Assembly (NCBI GenBank): GCA_036924085.1
Contig: JAVGWX010000005.1
Span: 77,129,547-77,193,546 of the forward strand
Source: Ariolimax columbianus
Taxonomy: Eukaryota; Mollusca; Gastropoda; Stylommatophora; Arionidae
Direction: 5' to 3'
Length of the DNA stretch: 64,000 bases
A program made the position numbers and the translations under genes. How positions within the stretch are numbered: the first letter of the stretch is position 1; the number at the start of each line of letters is the position of its first letter. Below are positions 1-10,637 of this stretch, piece after piece. The notes beneath the pieces were generated by a model. The model ran no database searches, was not told where the DNA came from, and saw nothing but the letters and a program-made list of their open reading frames with translations.

Positions 1-16
1 GGCACGATACCAGAGA

Positions 17-34
17 ATATATATATATATATAT
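17..34. repeat. (AT)n microsatellite
   Basis: Nine AT dinucleotides in a row. The rest of positions 1-730 is AT-rich and shows no recognisable coding or repeat structure apart from a short diverged duplication near 585-680 built on the word TTGTGTTGTCTAGTCTA. Confidence 0.9.
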
Positions 35-734
35 CTTCTATTAATTACTTTCCACATTTAAACAATTAAACAGATATTTCTCGTATGGAGCAGCTGTCAT
101 ACTTACTGTACTAACTGATGTCTCAGTTATAACTCCGAACACAATTGACTGAATGAAGTGTATGCTTAGTGTAAAGAACTCTCAGATCTGTTAAACCAGT
201 TGCAGATCCCTATCTTGTGTAACATAACCCGACCCATTAAAACGTCTAGTGGACTCTGCACCGATAAGCTAACTAGAGTTGCCAGATCCAAACATTGTAT
301 AAAAAAGAAGCCAAGTTCGGTTTTTAAAAAGCCAAGAAAAAGCCAAAAACCGCTCAACAAAAGCAAGAAAAATCCAAAATCACTGGCTCAAAAGAAAGAC
401 AGACACCTGACAAGATTAAGCCAAGCACCGTTCTAAAAGCCAATTAAAAAGTAAAACAACGACAAACAAAACCAAAAGCAGAACTTCCAGAAATGGACAT
501 GCACATTGTTTTTAGTCCATATTAAGATATGCTTTAAAATGTACTGCTTATGACGTATCCAGGATTAAGTTCATAGATGGACCTTTGTGTTGTCTAGTCT
601 AGTCATTGTGTTTAAGTTATATTTTTTGACATTTGTGTTGTCTAGTCTAATCTCCGTGTCTCCGTGTTTAAGTTACATAGCAGTGTGGAGTTATCCGTGA
701 GGGACATGTATGGGCGCCGTTTAAAATGTTTATT

Positions 735-975
735 TGTTATGTGTAAGACCGGGATATCTACTGTTTTTATTTCTCTTTCTTCTGGCTATACCAAGACAAT
801 AAATAAGATAAATCCAGGCAACGATTTTGTAATTAAATGTACATCCATTGATGTCTTCTTTATCAATTCTATAGCCAACAAGAACAGGAAAGGTGGTAAA
901 AGACATCCCTGTCTCACCCATGTTTGAACACCGAAGATGTCAGTCAGTGCTCCTTCCGTGTTTTCGTCCATCGTA
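735..975 (-). pseudogene. LINE reverse transcriptase fragment
   Basis: The minus strand reads a short open stretch containing VRQGCLLPPFLFLLAIELI, which matches the RT block normally seen as GVRQGCLLSPFLF in non-LTR retrotransposons. Only about 60 residues are recognisable. The catalytic YADD box is absent, so this is a dead piece. It may belong to the same decayed element as the minus-strand LINE that follows, or be a separate copy. Confidence 0.7.
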
Positions 976-1145
976 TTCGATTAGGACCATTTTGCCAGCA
1001 TTCCCTGTTTGAATGAGTTCGAAATTGGCGAAATAAACCAATCGGAACCCGGAATTTCCTGCGGAATTTAATACAAGCAAATAAGATACATCCTACCACA
1101 AGGGTTGAAGAAGTGTTGATGTTAGCCGACTTGAGCGATTGTATC

Positions 1146-1433
1146 TGGATGGCCTCATCTATTCTTGATGCCTTATGTCTCTGGATGGCCTCATCTATTC
1201 TTGATGCCTCATGTCTCTGGATGGCCTCATCTATTCTTGATGCCTCATGTCTCTGGATGGCCTCATCTATTCTTGATGCCTCATGTCTCTGGATGGCCTC
1301 ATCTATTCTTGATGCCTCATGTCTCTGGATGGCCTCATCTATTCTTGATGCCTCATGTCTCTGGATGGCCTCATCTATTCTTGATGCCTCATGTCTCTGT
1401 ATGGCCTCATCTATTCTTGATGCCTTATGCCTC
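1146..1433 (-). repeat. 36-bp tandem array, 8 units, in frame with a LINE ORF end
   Basis: Eight near-identical 36-bp units. On the minus strand each unit reads the 12 residues RHEASRIDEAIQ, and the array continues without a frame change from the C-terminal domain of the flanking RT (DDWERITTNRTD, one stop, then RITIVESVQRHKASRIDEAIQ). The array therefore looks like an expansion of the last codons of the retrotransposon ORF. Both strands stay open because 36 is a multiple of three, so the + strand reading (WMASSILDASCL units) is a shadow. Confidence 0.9.
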
Positions 1434-1440
1434 TGAACAC

Positions 1441-2203
1441 TCTCGACAATAGTGATGCGTCAGTCTGTGCGATTGGTGGTGATCCTTTCCCAGTCATCGT
1501 GGTTAATATTGTACTGATCAGTGATTTCATAAACGTGCCCTTGTTCTGTTACCGCTGACCACCGCTTGCTCTCTTGCCATTTTGCAGTTTACGATAGAGC
1601 AGCTCTTTTAGCAGACGTTTATCCGACATACGTACCACATAGCCAGCCCATTTCAGTTGTGATGTATATATCATGGTGTGTATACTGGGCATGCTTGATT
1701 GCGCTTACACATCTGTATATGGCACCATGTCCTGTTATCTAATCCTCAGGAGTTTCCACAGGTAGTGCATGGGGAAGTAGTGTAATTTTAAGAGATTCGA
1801 ACTATAGACGTCCCAGGTCTCACACACATATAAAAAGGGCAGGTAGAGCAGCTGCAGTGTAGACCCTAATTTTTGTTTGAGTTCTGATCGCTGGCCTGTC
1901 TCACACCTTACTGCGATGTCTACCAAATGCCTCACCCGCCCTAGCTATTCTTGTATTTACGTCATTGTCAATGTGAACAACCTGAGGCAGAGTACTGCCA
2001 AGGTACGTAAATCTGTTAACATGTTTTAGACAGTTGCCCTGTACCGTAATTGAAAGTTCTGAATAGTTTGTTTCTGGTACCGGTTGATGTAGAACGTCCA
2101 TCTTTGCAATGTAGATGTGAGGACGAAATTTACGCAATCTGTAACGAACCGATCCATGCATTCTTGCATGTCAACCTGCGTATTCAAATTTAAGGAAGTC
2201 ATC
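1441..2203 (-). pseudogene. LINE RT thumb and C-terminal domain
   Basis: Minus-strand segments in different frames read MQECMDRFVTDCVNF, then LKHVNRFTYLGSTL with IARAGEAFGRHRS, then YVCETWDVYSSNLLKLHYF, then DDWERITTNRTD. These are the thumb and post-RT blocks of this LINE class in the right order. At least two frameshifts separate them, and a Trp codon near the end has become TGA. Confidence 0.75.
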
Positions 2204-2214
2204 CGCATAAAGTC

Positions 2215-3576
2215 TTCTTCTTCTTCATCGTACGCTGTTTACAGCGATATTTACGTTGCACTGTTTTATTTTGTTAAGCCTGTGGCTCAGTGCATCCGAT
2301 TTCAACAGGCGTTTCTGTAGGGTTGCCCTCCTTAGTCTTTGGCTGTCCCCAGCCTAACTGCAAGGCAGCAGTTGTTTTTGGTCAGAGTTGTCTCTCTTGG
2401 GAAGTTGTCTTGCAGGACTATCGAGTCTTTCCTACTCGTGTCTATAGGGTTTGGCAATGATATGATGGACTATGTACTAGTTTGTACTATCCCAGAAGAG
2501 AGGCAGTCCAGTGTGACTTTGTCCCAGGATCGTCACGTCCTGCCAGAAACGTGGCATATGCATGTAAGTGAGGTATCTCTTTGCTCCCTTTATTGTCTCG
2601 GCTCATCTGCAGTGATGGTACGCCTAGCATTCCCCGCCACCCGGGAGGTTGTCACAATAGGGCAGGAAATGCAATGTCCGCTGGACTGCATCTCTTCTGC
2701 GTCCATTGGGATGACTGATAGCAGACAGAGGCAAAGAGCGAGGCAGGAGTGCATTTTGCCAGGTGCATTTCTGCGGGTCGATCGGGCCGGGCTGAGACGC
2801 AAGCCCCAGCCATGTCGTAGCCTCCCATCACAGCGGTGCTGAGATTTAGGGCGGGATTCTGGCTTAGAGGCGTTCGGCCGTAATCCCTCAGTTGGTAGCT
2901 TATCAGCCAAGCACGTGGACCAAATGTCAGCGATCTGTGATTCCTCTCGAAATAGTGCATTTGACCAGGGGACAAGCCTGGACTTGCACGGAGATGTTGT
3001 TCGCCTGGGGAGCGGACATATCTCAATGTCAAGGGTTGAGTCTCAGCAGTTCGCAGTGAGGTAGCTGATCTACTGCTTAGGGCACCCCGGCCGAGAACTA
3101 AGTCTTCTACAAATGGTTTCATACCTCTTCGCCGTATGGGGTGAATATCGAGCAGCTTCCCGCCCGCTTTTATCAGCGGACGGCAGAGACCTCATTCTGC
3201 GGCTCGACCGGGCGGGGCTGGAGCGGGGGCCCCAGGTCCCCACCATGTCGAAGCCTCCCTTTGCATTCGTGCTGAGCTGCTTTTGGGCGGGATTTTGGCT
3301 TAGAGGCGTTCGGCCGTAATCCCTCACCTTGTAGCCTCGCGCCGTTGGCTTATCAGCCTAGTACGTGAGCCAAATGTCTGCGGCTCCTCTCGAGTTTAGC
3401 AGGATTACCGTAGCAACGCCCTGTCATTAGTAGGGTAAAACTGACCTGTCTTCCGAGGGTCTATTTCCAGCACCCGTTCAATATTAGACAGGACGTATCA
3501 ATAGAGGGCTTTTAGTTTGTCAATGGCCAAGTTTCTGGAACCTGCGATTTCTGCAGGGTTAAGACCAGATTACCGT
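2215..3576 (-). mobile_element. 1.36-kb non-autonomous retroposon, copy 1
   Basis: The direct repeat CGCATAAAGTC at 2204-2214 and 3577-3587 is an 11-bp target-site duplication. On the minus strand the element ends with ACAGCGTACGATGAAGAAG against the left duplication, a GAA-type 3' tail. The second copy (19049-20272, opposite orientation) starts further inside the sequence, so it is 5'-truncated. The body contains an internal duplication: the word GATTACGGCCGAACGCCTC occurs twice, about 430 bp apart. No RT is encoded. The TSD, tail and 5' truncation together indicate target-primed reverse transcription by a LINE supplied in trans. Confidence 0.85.
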
Positions 3577-3587
3577 CGCATAAAGTC

Positions 3588-4260
3588 AATCACGTACATT
3601 CACTCTGGGAATTTTGGTTTTGACCTTGAACTGTCTCAAATTGAATAGTCCGCTATCAGCGGGGTAGTGAACCTCAACTCCAACGTGACAATCGCTGTAG
3701 GCTGTAGGTATTCCACAACATAACAGAAAACATCATACTGAAAATAAAAGGAACAAGCACACATTCCTGCTTCACACCGTTCGTAGCAGTAAAGATGGCA
3801 GAATAGTTTCCCTGATCAATAGTTCCCTCATGCACCAATCTGTCCACTTCGTCATTGTACATACCATGTATGATAGTTTCTCTAATATTCCATAGTATCT
3901 CAACAATTGCAAAAGGGTGTATCCATCCACACAATCAAATGCCTTTTTGAAGTCTTTAAAGTGTGTTTATATGGATATTTTCCATGTAATAGTTTGTTCT
4001 ATCATCCGAGTGGTAGCTATATCGTCTGTGCATGATGTTCCCTGGCGGAATCCAATTTGTTCCTCTCAGAGATTTGTGTGTACGTACTTTAAAAAAAATA
4101 TATCCAAGATGCCGCTGCTGAAAACCTTGTCTGGCACCGACAGAAGTGTTATTTCTATTGTTGCAAACTATCAGGTTTAGGTGGGTTTTTTTAATGCAGT
4201 TTAATCAGATGTCATTTTTACCATTGTGTGCACTCTCTGGTCTTCCCGCATCTTCTTGAA
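3588..4260 (-). pseudogene. LINE RT palm fragment
   Basis: The minus strand reads IGFRQGTSCTDDIATT-like and KDFKKAFDCVD-like segments and then TNGVKQECVLVPFIFSMMF, the normal order of RT motifs before the YADD box. Frames change several times. It joins the downstream part of the same element across the nested insertion. Confidence 0.65.
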
Positions 4261-4449
4261 TAATCCTTGTAATATATATGCTATCTAATCTATATCTGCC
4301 ATTAGGGATTGTGCTGCTATTGAGTCAGTGCCTACTGCTTTCCCTTTCTCGAGTTTCAATATGACTTTTTGGATTTATATCCTACTTAAAATATTCTACT
4401 TAGTCTGTCAAAATTCAGGGTCTCCTCTGCTGGTAGGATGTTTCGTGTT

Positions 4450-4690
4450 TTTTTTTTTTTATGATGGTCTGCTTAGGCTTCATTTGAAACACTCAGCCCA
4501 TCGTTTCCGTTGCTCCTTCAAAGATGTCTAAGTTTACTTGCCTATTTTTGACTGGTTTATCTATCTGCATATATCTATTTGCATTTTATCTGTTAATTAG
4601 TAGAGATCTCTCATATTCTCTCTCTTTCATTATCTCTATCTCTATCTCTATCTCTCTCTCCCTCTCTCACTCTATATATCTCTCTGCTAC
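4450..4690. repeat. poly-T run and CT-rich microsatellite
   Basis: A T homopolymer lies near 4450-4460 and an impure TCTATC/TCTC tract at about 4610-4690. They sit in the poorly conserved stretch between the endonuclease and RT parts of the minus-strand LINE. Nothing else is recognisable at 4260-5180. Confidence 0.8.
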
Positions 4691-5179
4691 TTTCTCTGCT
4701 TCCTGTTACAATATATTCCCTTGTATGTTTCTTTAATCATGTCCACGCCCCTTTGTGTGTAGTAGCATAGTTTTTATGTGCTTCTCTTGTTTTTGGTGAC
4801 TTGGGTCGGCAATTGTTGAGTATGGCTTTCTTCTTTCTCCGTTCTTCTCGTTAACGTAATGTCTCTGTTGTGGTCCATTTCTTGTGCCACGTTTCCTTGA
4901 ACCCCCACAGTTTCTTCACAGGTCTCATTCCACATCTATTTAGCCTGTTCCCACATACTAATAATGTCTATATCCTCGTCCTCATATAACTCTTGTAGCA
5001 CTTGATTTATATCTGTTGTTCAGTTTATTGCTATATTCTGTCATCCTTTCCTGATCTCGTAAGAGGTCTTCGTTACATCTCATTTTCATTGTTCCTGTTA
5101 CTGTAAATTTGTTAGTTTGAGCTACAAAATCCCCAGCAACATTTGGTGGTCCTAGGCTGAGTCTGCATCTTGCTTTACC

Positions 5180-5850
5180 TTATATCTTCTCATGTACTTC
5201 TGAACGATTGAATGACACCGATGTGGCCAATCTGATATTCTGTTTCGTGTTCTGGTGATCTCCATGTGGCCTTGTGTACATTCTTGTGTGGAGACATGTT
5301 TCCCCAATTATTGTTTTGTTTGGCATACAAAGGTCTCCAAACATTTCTTCATTCTCACTCATCTGTCCCATTCCTTGTCTTTCCATAATCTGATCACAAC
5401 CCAGGTTTTCTGCTCCAACCTTAGCATTGAAGTCCCATATCAGTAATATGATATGTTTCTTTTTCAATGGCCTCTTGCAGCTCGTTATACATTTTTTTTA
5501 AATGTTCGGTCTTGTTAGTTGGGACATAGCACTGAATGATGTTCTTAGTAATGTTATTGTTTTTGACCTTACGGCTAGCACTCGTGATTATATGACTAAT
5601 AGCCTCTCACTTTTTGTGCGCCCTCTGTGCCTACCTAAAAAGGATCAGTGCTACTCATTATGTGTGATAAGTACCTTTCCCCTCTTTTCCAGAGTAAATA
5701 ACTGTTTCTCTTGTTGTTAGTCCCATCTTTTCTGATTGTATTCATCTTGTTTCACAAAATCCTAGAACTACCAGGTTGAGGTGTCTCTATCTATCTTTCT
5801 ATGGCATAACGTTCTAACATTCCATGTCGCTATTTTGGTTCTGTTCTTGG
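5180..5850 (-). pseudogene. LINE AP-endonuclease-like (EEP) domain
   Basis: From 5850 downwards the minus strand reads KIATWNVRTL, the usual EEP start. A 95-residue open stretch at 5180-5467 then holds IWDFNAKVGAENLGCDQIMERQGMG (catalytic D and N in DFNAKVG) and a diverged QTENQID-like block. Upstream pieces are in other frames. The domain would nick target DNA for retrotransposition in an active copy; this one is broken. Confidence 0.75.
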
Positions 5851-5889
5851 CAGCCAGAAGTTAAGTCATTCGTGGAGCGTCTGTCACTC

Positions 5890-6050
5890 AACTGCGTCAT
5901 TTTCCTTCCACCACCAATCCCCATCTGACCCCTAAGTGGGGGGGGGGGTGTAGGGTTTCTTTTCTTTCTCAAGGCCGTTTGTTTTTGTTTATTTGTCGAT
6001 GTTTCTATAACCGATGTTGTTTTTAGATGATGGTGGTCGGTTCTAATCTT
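5890..6050 (-). other. probable LINE 5' leader with a G/C run
   Basis: This stretch lies just upstream (minus-strand sense) of the endonuclease start. It carries a homopolymer of about ten G on the + strand at 5939-5948 and T-rich tracts. No conserved domain is visible. Calling it the leader is inference from position. Confidence 0.3.
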
Positions 6051-6365
6051 ATTCTTTTGCGGTGTTCGTCCTGAAAAGTACGATGTGACGTTGAGTCCTA
6101 GTTTACAGCGAGGCTGCGATATATGTGCCTTTCGGACCGACACATCCGATTTCAGCTAGATTTTTTTAAGGTACCAGGTTTACTTCCCACTGCTACCCCT
6201 AATCTCTCCTCTAGACTAGGCTGGTGCAGCCTGTTTCCAGGGCCGCCGTTTGTAGGCGGAATAGGGTCTATGTACGATGTGGTCCCCTGACCTTGATACA
6301 AGCAGCCAGATATGAGTCGCTGGCTGCGATCAGCTCATTTGTTGCCGCATCTTTGGCCCCGGCTA
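6050..6365 (-). mobile_element. SINE, subfamily B, antisense copy
   Basis: On the + strand it reads the reverse of the SINE: GTTCGTCCTGAAAAG, then GTTTACAGCGAGGCTGCGAT, CCTTTCGGACCGACACATCC, GATTTCAGC, and a head ending near GCTGGCTGCGATCAGCTCA. The same order occurs at 55985-56330, with diverged copies at 18705-18930 and 20868-21065. No certain target duplication was seen. Confidence 0.75.
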
Positions 6366-6877
6366 TAATATGACCTAATAAACTTTAGGTAAGCTGTCCG
6401 TTTTTAGTAAATTTTCTTCTCCAGGACCTGTCCAGCATTGGGGACCCTTCTTGGCACTTTCGCTTCCACTGGTTTAGTTTCTGGAGTCATCGACACGTAC
6501 AAGCTCTTTCATCACTTTATGGTAACAGACTCGATGGAGCATATACTCGTACCTTCATTCCTAATAGTTTGTTTTCATGCTGCATACCATGGGTGCCCCA
6601 AACATTTTTTAAAAACTGTGTTAAATTGAGTATTTATTTTGGGTCCGCCATTTTTTTTCCAAGCTCTATATCTTGAGTTCTTTACATATTGTGCTCCCAA
6701 TATATGTTAGCCACACCACCACCCCACCCCACCCCACCCCACCCCCCATTCCTCCGTCCCATTTATTGCTTAATCCAGAGATTTAATCAATTATCTTAAA
6801 ACCCTCTTTAAAACCTATATCTCCATATATTGTGTTATCTAAGTACATGTACTTAAACTCCGTATGTTGTTTTTGCT
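6366..6877. other. no gene; contains a (ACCCC)n microsatellite
   Basis: A pure run of ACCCC pentamers lies at about 6715-6748. The remainder is AT-rich, with short open frames that show no recognisable domain. Confidence 0.7.
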
Positions 6878-6929
6878 GATTGGCTTATGCGGAGGGAGTC
6901 ATTAACAAATAGCTTTCCCTAACACATCA

Positions 6930-7694
6930 CCTGCATGAAGGTAAGATTGACGTGGCATGTATCCAAGAAACGCACCTCAACAACAACCACAAATTCTCAA
7001 TCAGAGGATACCAGACCTTCCGTCTGGATAGAGAAGGTCACAAAGGAGGGGTTATGATACTGACACGTAACTGCATACCGAGTAGCGCGGTAGTTGTCAA
7101 TCACACTGGACAACCAGAAATTGTAGGAGTCGACATAATGACACAAGAAACGAAGATCCGCATCTTCAACCTGTACGGCACACCAAACAAAGACCTGTCG
7201 CTCTCGAGTATGGAAATCAAGGACTCCAGCTGCTTAGTAGTTGGAGACTTCAATAGCCACTCGAAGAGATGGGGATATTCGGACACAGACAACAGAGGTG
7301 ATGTAGTGGAAGACTGGGAGATAGACACAAATCTCTATCTTATCAATAAGCGCGAGGACATCCCTAGCTTCTATTGTAGAACATGGCATACCACCTCTAC
7401 TCCAGACTTGGCCTTTTCCACGGTGGATATTCACCACAAAATAGACCGCTAGGTGCTAAACCAATTGGCAGGTCGCGACCACAGACCAATCAGGCTAGAA
7501 GTTCATATTGAAGTAGGCCCACAGAAAATAAAACCGCTCCCACGTTGGAACTATAAACGAGCCGACTGGAACAGATTTGCAATCCTGACAGATGGGCTGT
7601 GTGAAACCATCAACACACGGAATAACAATTTGAAACCCATGGTGGAAAGCCTAAGCAAAATAATAATGAAAAGCAGCCACCGAAACCATCCCTA
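6930..7694 (+). pseudogene. LINE endonuclease (EEP) domain
   Basis: Open reading with DVACIQETHL (catalytic Glu), YGTPNKDL, VVGDFNSHSKRWG (catalytic Asp and Asn) and GRDHRPI (the final Asp-His). A single in-frame TAG at 7450-7452 interrupts it just before the DH motif; the same frame then continues to about 7694. The residues needed for nicking are otherwise present. Confidence 0.85.
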
Positions 7695-7939
7695 GAAGAG
7701 CAATAAAGAACTACAAGCCTTATTGGAATGATGAATTGCAGAAAGCGGAAGACGAAGTCTCAAATGCTAGAAACATGGCAGAGAGAGAACAATTTATGGA
7801 GGCAAATATCGCCCTCAAAGCAACCACGGCGAAATACAAAAGAACACTAAACCAAATAACAAAAGACAGTTAGAAAAACAAAACAGAAAGCCTCAATTTA
7901 GATAAAGAAGGGAACAAACTATGGAAGTTAGTCAGAGTC

Positions 7940-9340
7940 ATGAATGACGAAACTCCATCAAACAAACAAATTACCATAAAGCAGGGTGACAACATGCTCA
8001 CTGGAAAAAAAGCTGCAAACGCCTTTATAGAACATTATGCCAGAGCAAACCACATTGATGTTAATACAAATAGGCATACAGACTTTAATGAAGAACAAAA
8101 GAGCCACGACAACATCAATATGGCACCAGAGGAACACATGATGGCAAAACTAACAATGAATGAAATGAAAGAGACCGTGAGAACTCTAAAGAAAAAGAAA
8201 TCGCCCGGAAAAGATGGCGTAACAAACGAAATGCTGATGGGGTTGGGCCAAACAGCAAAGAGGAATTTACTATCAGTCCTGAACCGAAGCTGGAAAAGGG
8301 GAATTGTACCTCAGGCATGGAAAGATGCTGTAATTATACCAGTACCAAAGAAAGAAAAAAACAGAGCAGATACAAATGGATCCAGGCCTATCAGTCTGCT
8401 GAGCTGTGTAGAAAAACCGATGGAGCGTATGATAAACACCAGACTGATGTGGCATCTGGAAGAAAAACACATACTAATTCCACAGCAAGCAGGCTTTAGA
8501 CAGCACAGATCCACTGAGGACCAGATCACTTTCATAGCCCAGGAAATAGAGGATGCTTACCAGGAGAAAAAACCCACAGTAGCGGTTTGGGTGGATTTAG
8601 AGAAGGCATTTGACAAGATCTGGAAAGAGGGACTTAAAGTCAAGGTACGAAGAAGTGAAGTTTGTTGAAAAATGTACAGATGGATCAGCCATTACCTCAA
8701 AAACAAAACAGCCAGAGTTTAAGTACAAGGGCAGATGAGCAAAAAGGTGACACTTGAGCAGGGAGTACCCCAAGGGGGGGGGGGGGGGGTACTGTCACCC
8801 ACACTTTTCCTGGTGTATATAATCAACATCTCAGAGAATATACCAAGAAGAGTCCACAGCTCCATGTTCGCAGACGATCTGGCTATGTGGACCTCTGAAA
8901 AAAATCTCACCATAGCAAGAAATCGGATGCAGCAGGCCCTAACATCGTTGGAGTAGTGGGCGAACTCATGGCTGGTCAAAATAAATGAGGAAAAACACAA
9001 CATGCACGATATTCTCGCTTTCAAACAAACCCCAAAACACCAAAATAAGTCTTAACGGCAAATATCTGCGGCCAAACGACAACCAAAACTACCTGGGAGT
9101 CACATTTGATCGGCGCATGACATGGAAAAGTCAGATCGAGAGAAATCGATTAAGAGCCAGAGAAAGAATGGCAATCATGAGGAAACTTGCTGGCACAAGC
9201 TGGAGAGCAGACGAAAGTATACTAAAGAAACTGTACACTGGAAGAGTGTGACCAGTTCTCGAGTATGGCATTGCGGCATGGACAACAGCAGCAAAGGCGA
9301 ACTTTGATAAAATTAGCAAACTACAAAACCAAGCCATGAG
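7940..9340 (+). pseudogene. LINE reverse transcriptase with a poly-G expansion
   Basis: A 242-residue stretch (7940-8668) holds KKKSPGKDGVTNEML, ISLLSCVEKPMERMIN, QAGFRQHRSTEDQI and VWVDLEKAFDKIW (first catalytic Asp). After a frameshift, 8735-8956 holds GVPQGG...VLSPTLFLVYI and FADDLAMW (8867-8878, the other two Asp). 8985-9251 holds NYLGVTFDRRMTW. The G run at 8774-8789 adds three Gly codons to the PQGG loop without breaking the frame. Confidence 0.9.
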
Positions 9341-9729
9341 AGTTATAACAGGAGCATGAAGTCAACGCCAATTGTAGAACTTGAAAAGGTTAAAAATCTG
9401 CAATCCATGACCGACAGAAGAGACTGCAGAGCCCAGCTGCAAGCAGAGAAACTCAGAAGACTGACAGACCATCCAATGCATCAGAGACTAAATAGATTTA
9501 GAAATGGGAAAGTAAAGCGGAGAAACTTTGCAGAAATAGCCAAAGCAAAATGAGCGAAGACACTATGATCACATTAACAACACCGAAGCCCATCCCTACT
9601 GTACGAAAACCTACCTGGAGGCAGCATATACATCCGGAGGTGGTAGAAAATTTACCAGGTATTGGAAACAGGAGCAGCCAGACTGTAACAGAAAGAAGAG
9701 ACATAACCCTGAGGTACATAACGAAAAAC

Positions 9730-10292
9730 TATCCAAGCATGGACTGGACCCATGCATACACCGACGGTTCTGTAACAAACACAACACAGAACGGAGGGGC
9801 AGGGGTATTCCTGAGCCTACCAAATGGTAGAAAAATAACACTGTCAGTGGCAACTTGAAAATACTCAAGCAATTTCAGAGCGGAGGCAGGGGCACTGAGG
9901 GCTGCAGTAGAAGAAATGGTGACAGGCATAAGAAATGAAAGCCATATAGTCCTGTTTACAGATGCCCTGGCCGTAGCCACAGCACTAAAAAGCCAGAAAA
10001 ATACTGAACTTAATAATTTAAGAGCAGTACTCTGTCAACTATGCCAGCAGTCCGCACCAAAAAGAGTAGTGGTACAGTGGGTTCCATCACACTGTAACAT
10101 CCAAGGCAACGAGAAGGCAGACAGACTGGCAAAAGAAGGTGCAAGACTACCACAACCAGATCCTAGTGTGACCAACGAAGAGTCCAAAAGGCTTATTAGA
10201 GCCAGATACATGACCAAAAGGGAAACAGAACATACTGGCTACACAATAAAGCGATGCATATTACCAGTTGAACAGAAGAGAAATGACCGTTG
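9730..10292 (+). pseudogene. LINE RNase H domain and C-terminus
   Basis: Reads HAYTDGSVTNTTQNGGAGVF (first catalytic Asp), an FRAEAGALRAA block (Glu), VLFTDALAVATAL (Asp), [20 protein letters not shown] (final Asp) and [17 protein letters not shown] stop near 9856-9858 and a frameshift or small deletion near 10285 remove part of the Cys-rich C-terminus. Intact homologous stretches lie at 27229-27922 and 42817-43335. Confidence 0.85.
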
Positions 10293-10637
10293 AACGTCTG
10301 CTGCAAAACTGCCCGACATACGAGGATCAGAGAAGGCACATGTGGCAATCACCAGTGGCAACACTAGACAAGCTCTATGGCAGTGTCGACAGCCTCAGGA
10401 TGATCGCTGTTTTTTTCGAAAAAATACAGGTTGACGTTTGACAGCGTACGAAGAAGAAGAAAAAGAAGAAGAAGAAGAAAAAGAAGAAGATTGGCTTATA
10501 CCGTTCTATTTTTATGTTTCTTATTTATCTACAAAATTGTTATCTCTTAGTATTGTTCGCTAATCTGAAACACCTGACTATTCCCTGGATAAATTTTTGT
10601 TGTATTAAGAGCCCTTCTTTTAAATACTTAAACTACA

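Larger units (their letters stand above)
1146..5850 (-). mobile_element. decayed non-LTR retrotransposon, split by a nested retroposon
   Basis: Read on the minus strand from 5850 downwards the parts are in normal LINE order: an endonuclease start (KIATWNVRTL), an endonuclease core, an RT palm with a TNGVKQECVLVP block, the RT YADD region, the thumb, the C-terminal domain, and an in-frame 36-bp array at the ORF end. The RT is cut by a 1.36-kb insertion at 2215-3576 whose 11-bp target duplication falls in the codons leading into YADD. Many stops and frameshifts make it a pseudogene. The family resembles the LINEs often mis-annotated as craniofacial development protein 2-like in invertebrate genomes. 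Confidence 0.75.
6889..10488 (+). mobile_element. I/Nimb-like LINE, near full length, with RNase H
   Basis: The direct repeat GATTGGCTTAT at 6878-6888 and 10489-10499 is an 11-bp target duplication bounding 3.6 kb. Inside, in order on the + strand, are an endonuclease, an RT and an RNase H domain, ending in ACAGCGTACGAAGAAGAAG and a GAA-rich tail. The endonuclease lacks its first roughly 20-30 residues, so the copy is slightly 5'-truncated. Stops and frameshifts (for example TAG at 7450-7452, and breaks near 7695, 8667, 8956, 9250 and 9866) make it inactive. The domain set is that of the I superfamily (I, Nimb and relatives); the exact clade was not tested. Confidence 0.9.

Noticed and set aside
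2339..2842. A 167-codon + strand frame in copy 1 of the 1.36-kb element
   Set aside because: It runs antisense to the element and is not kept in copy 2; no domain was recognised.
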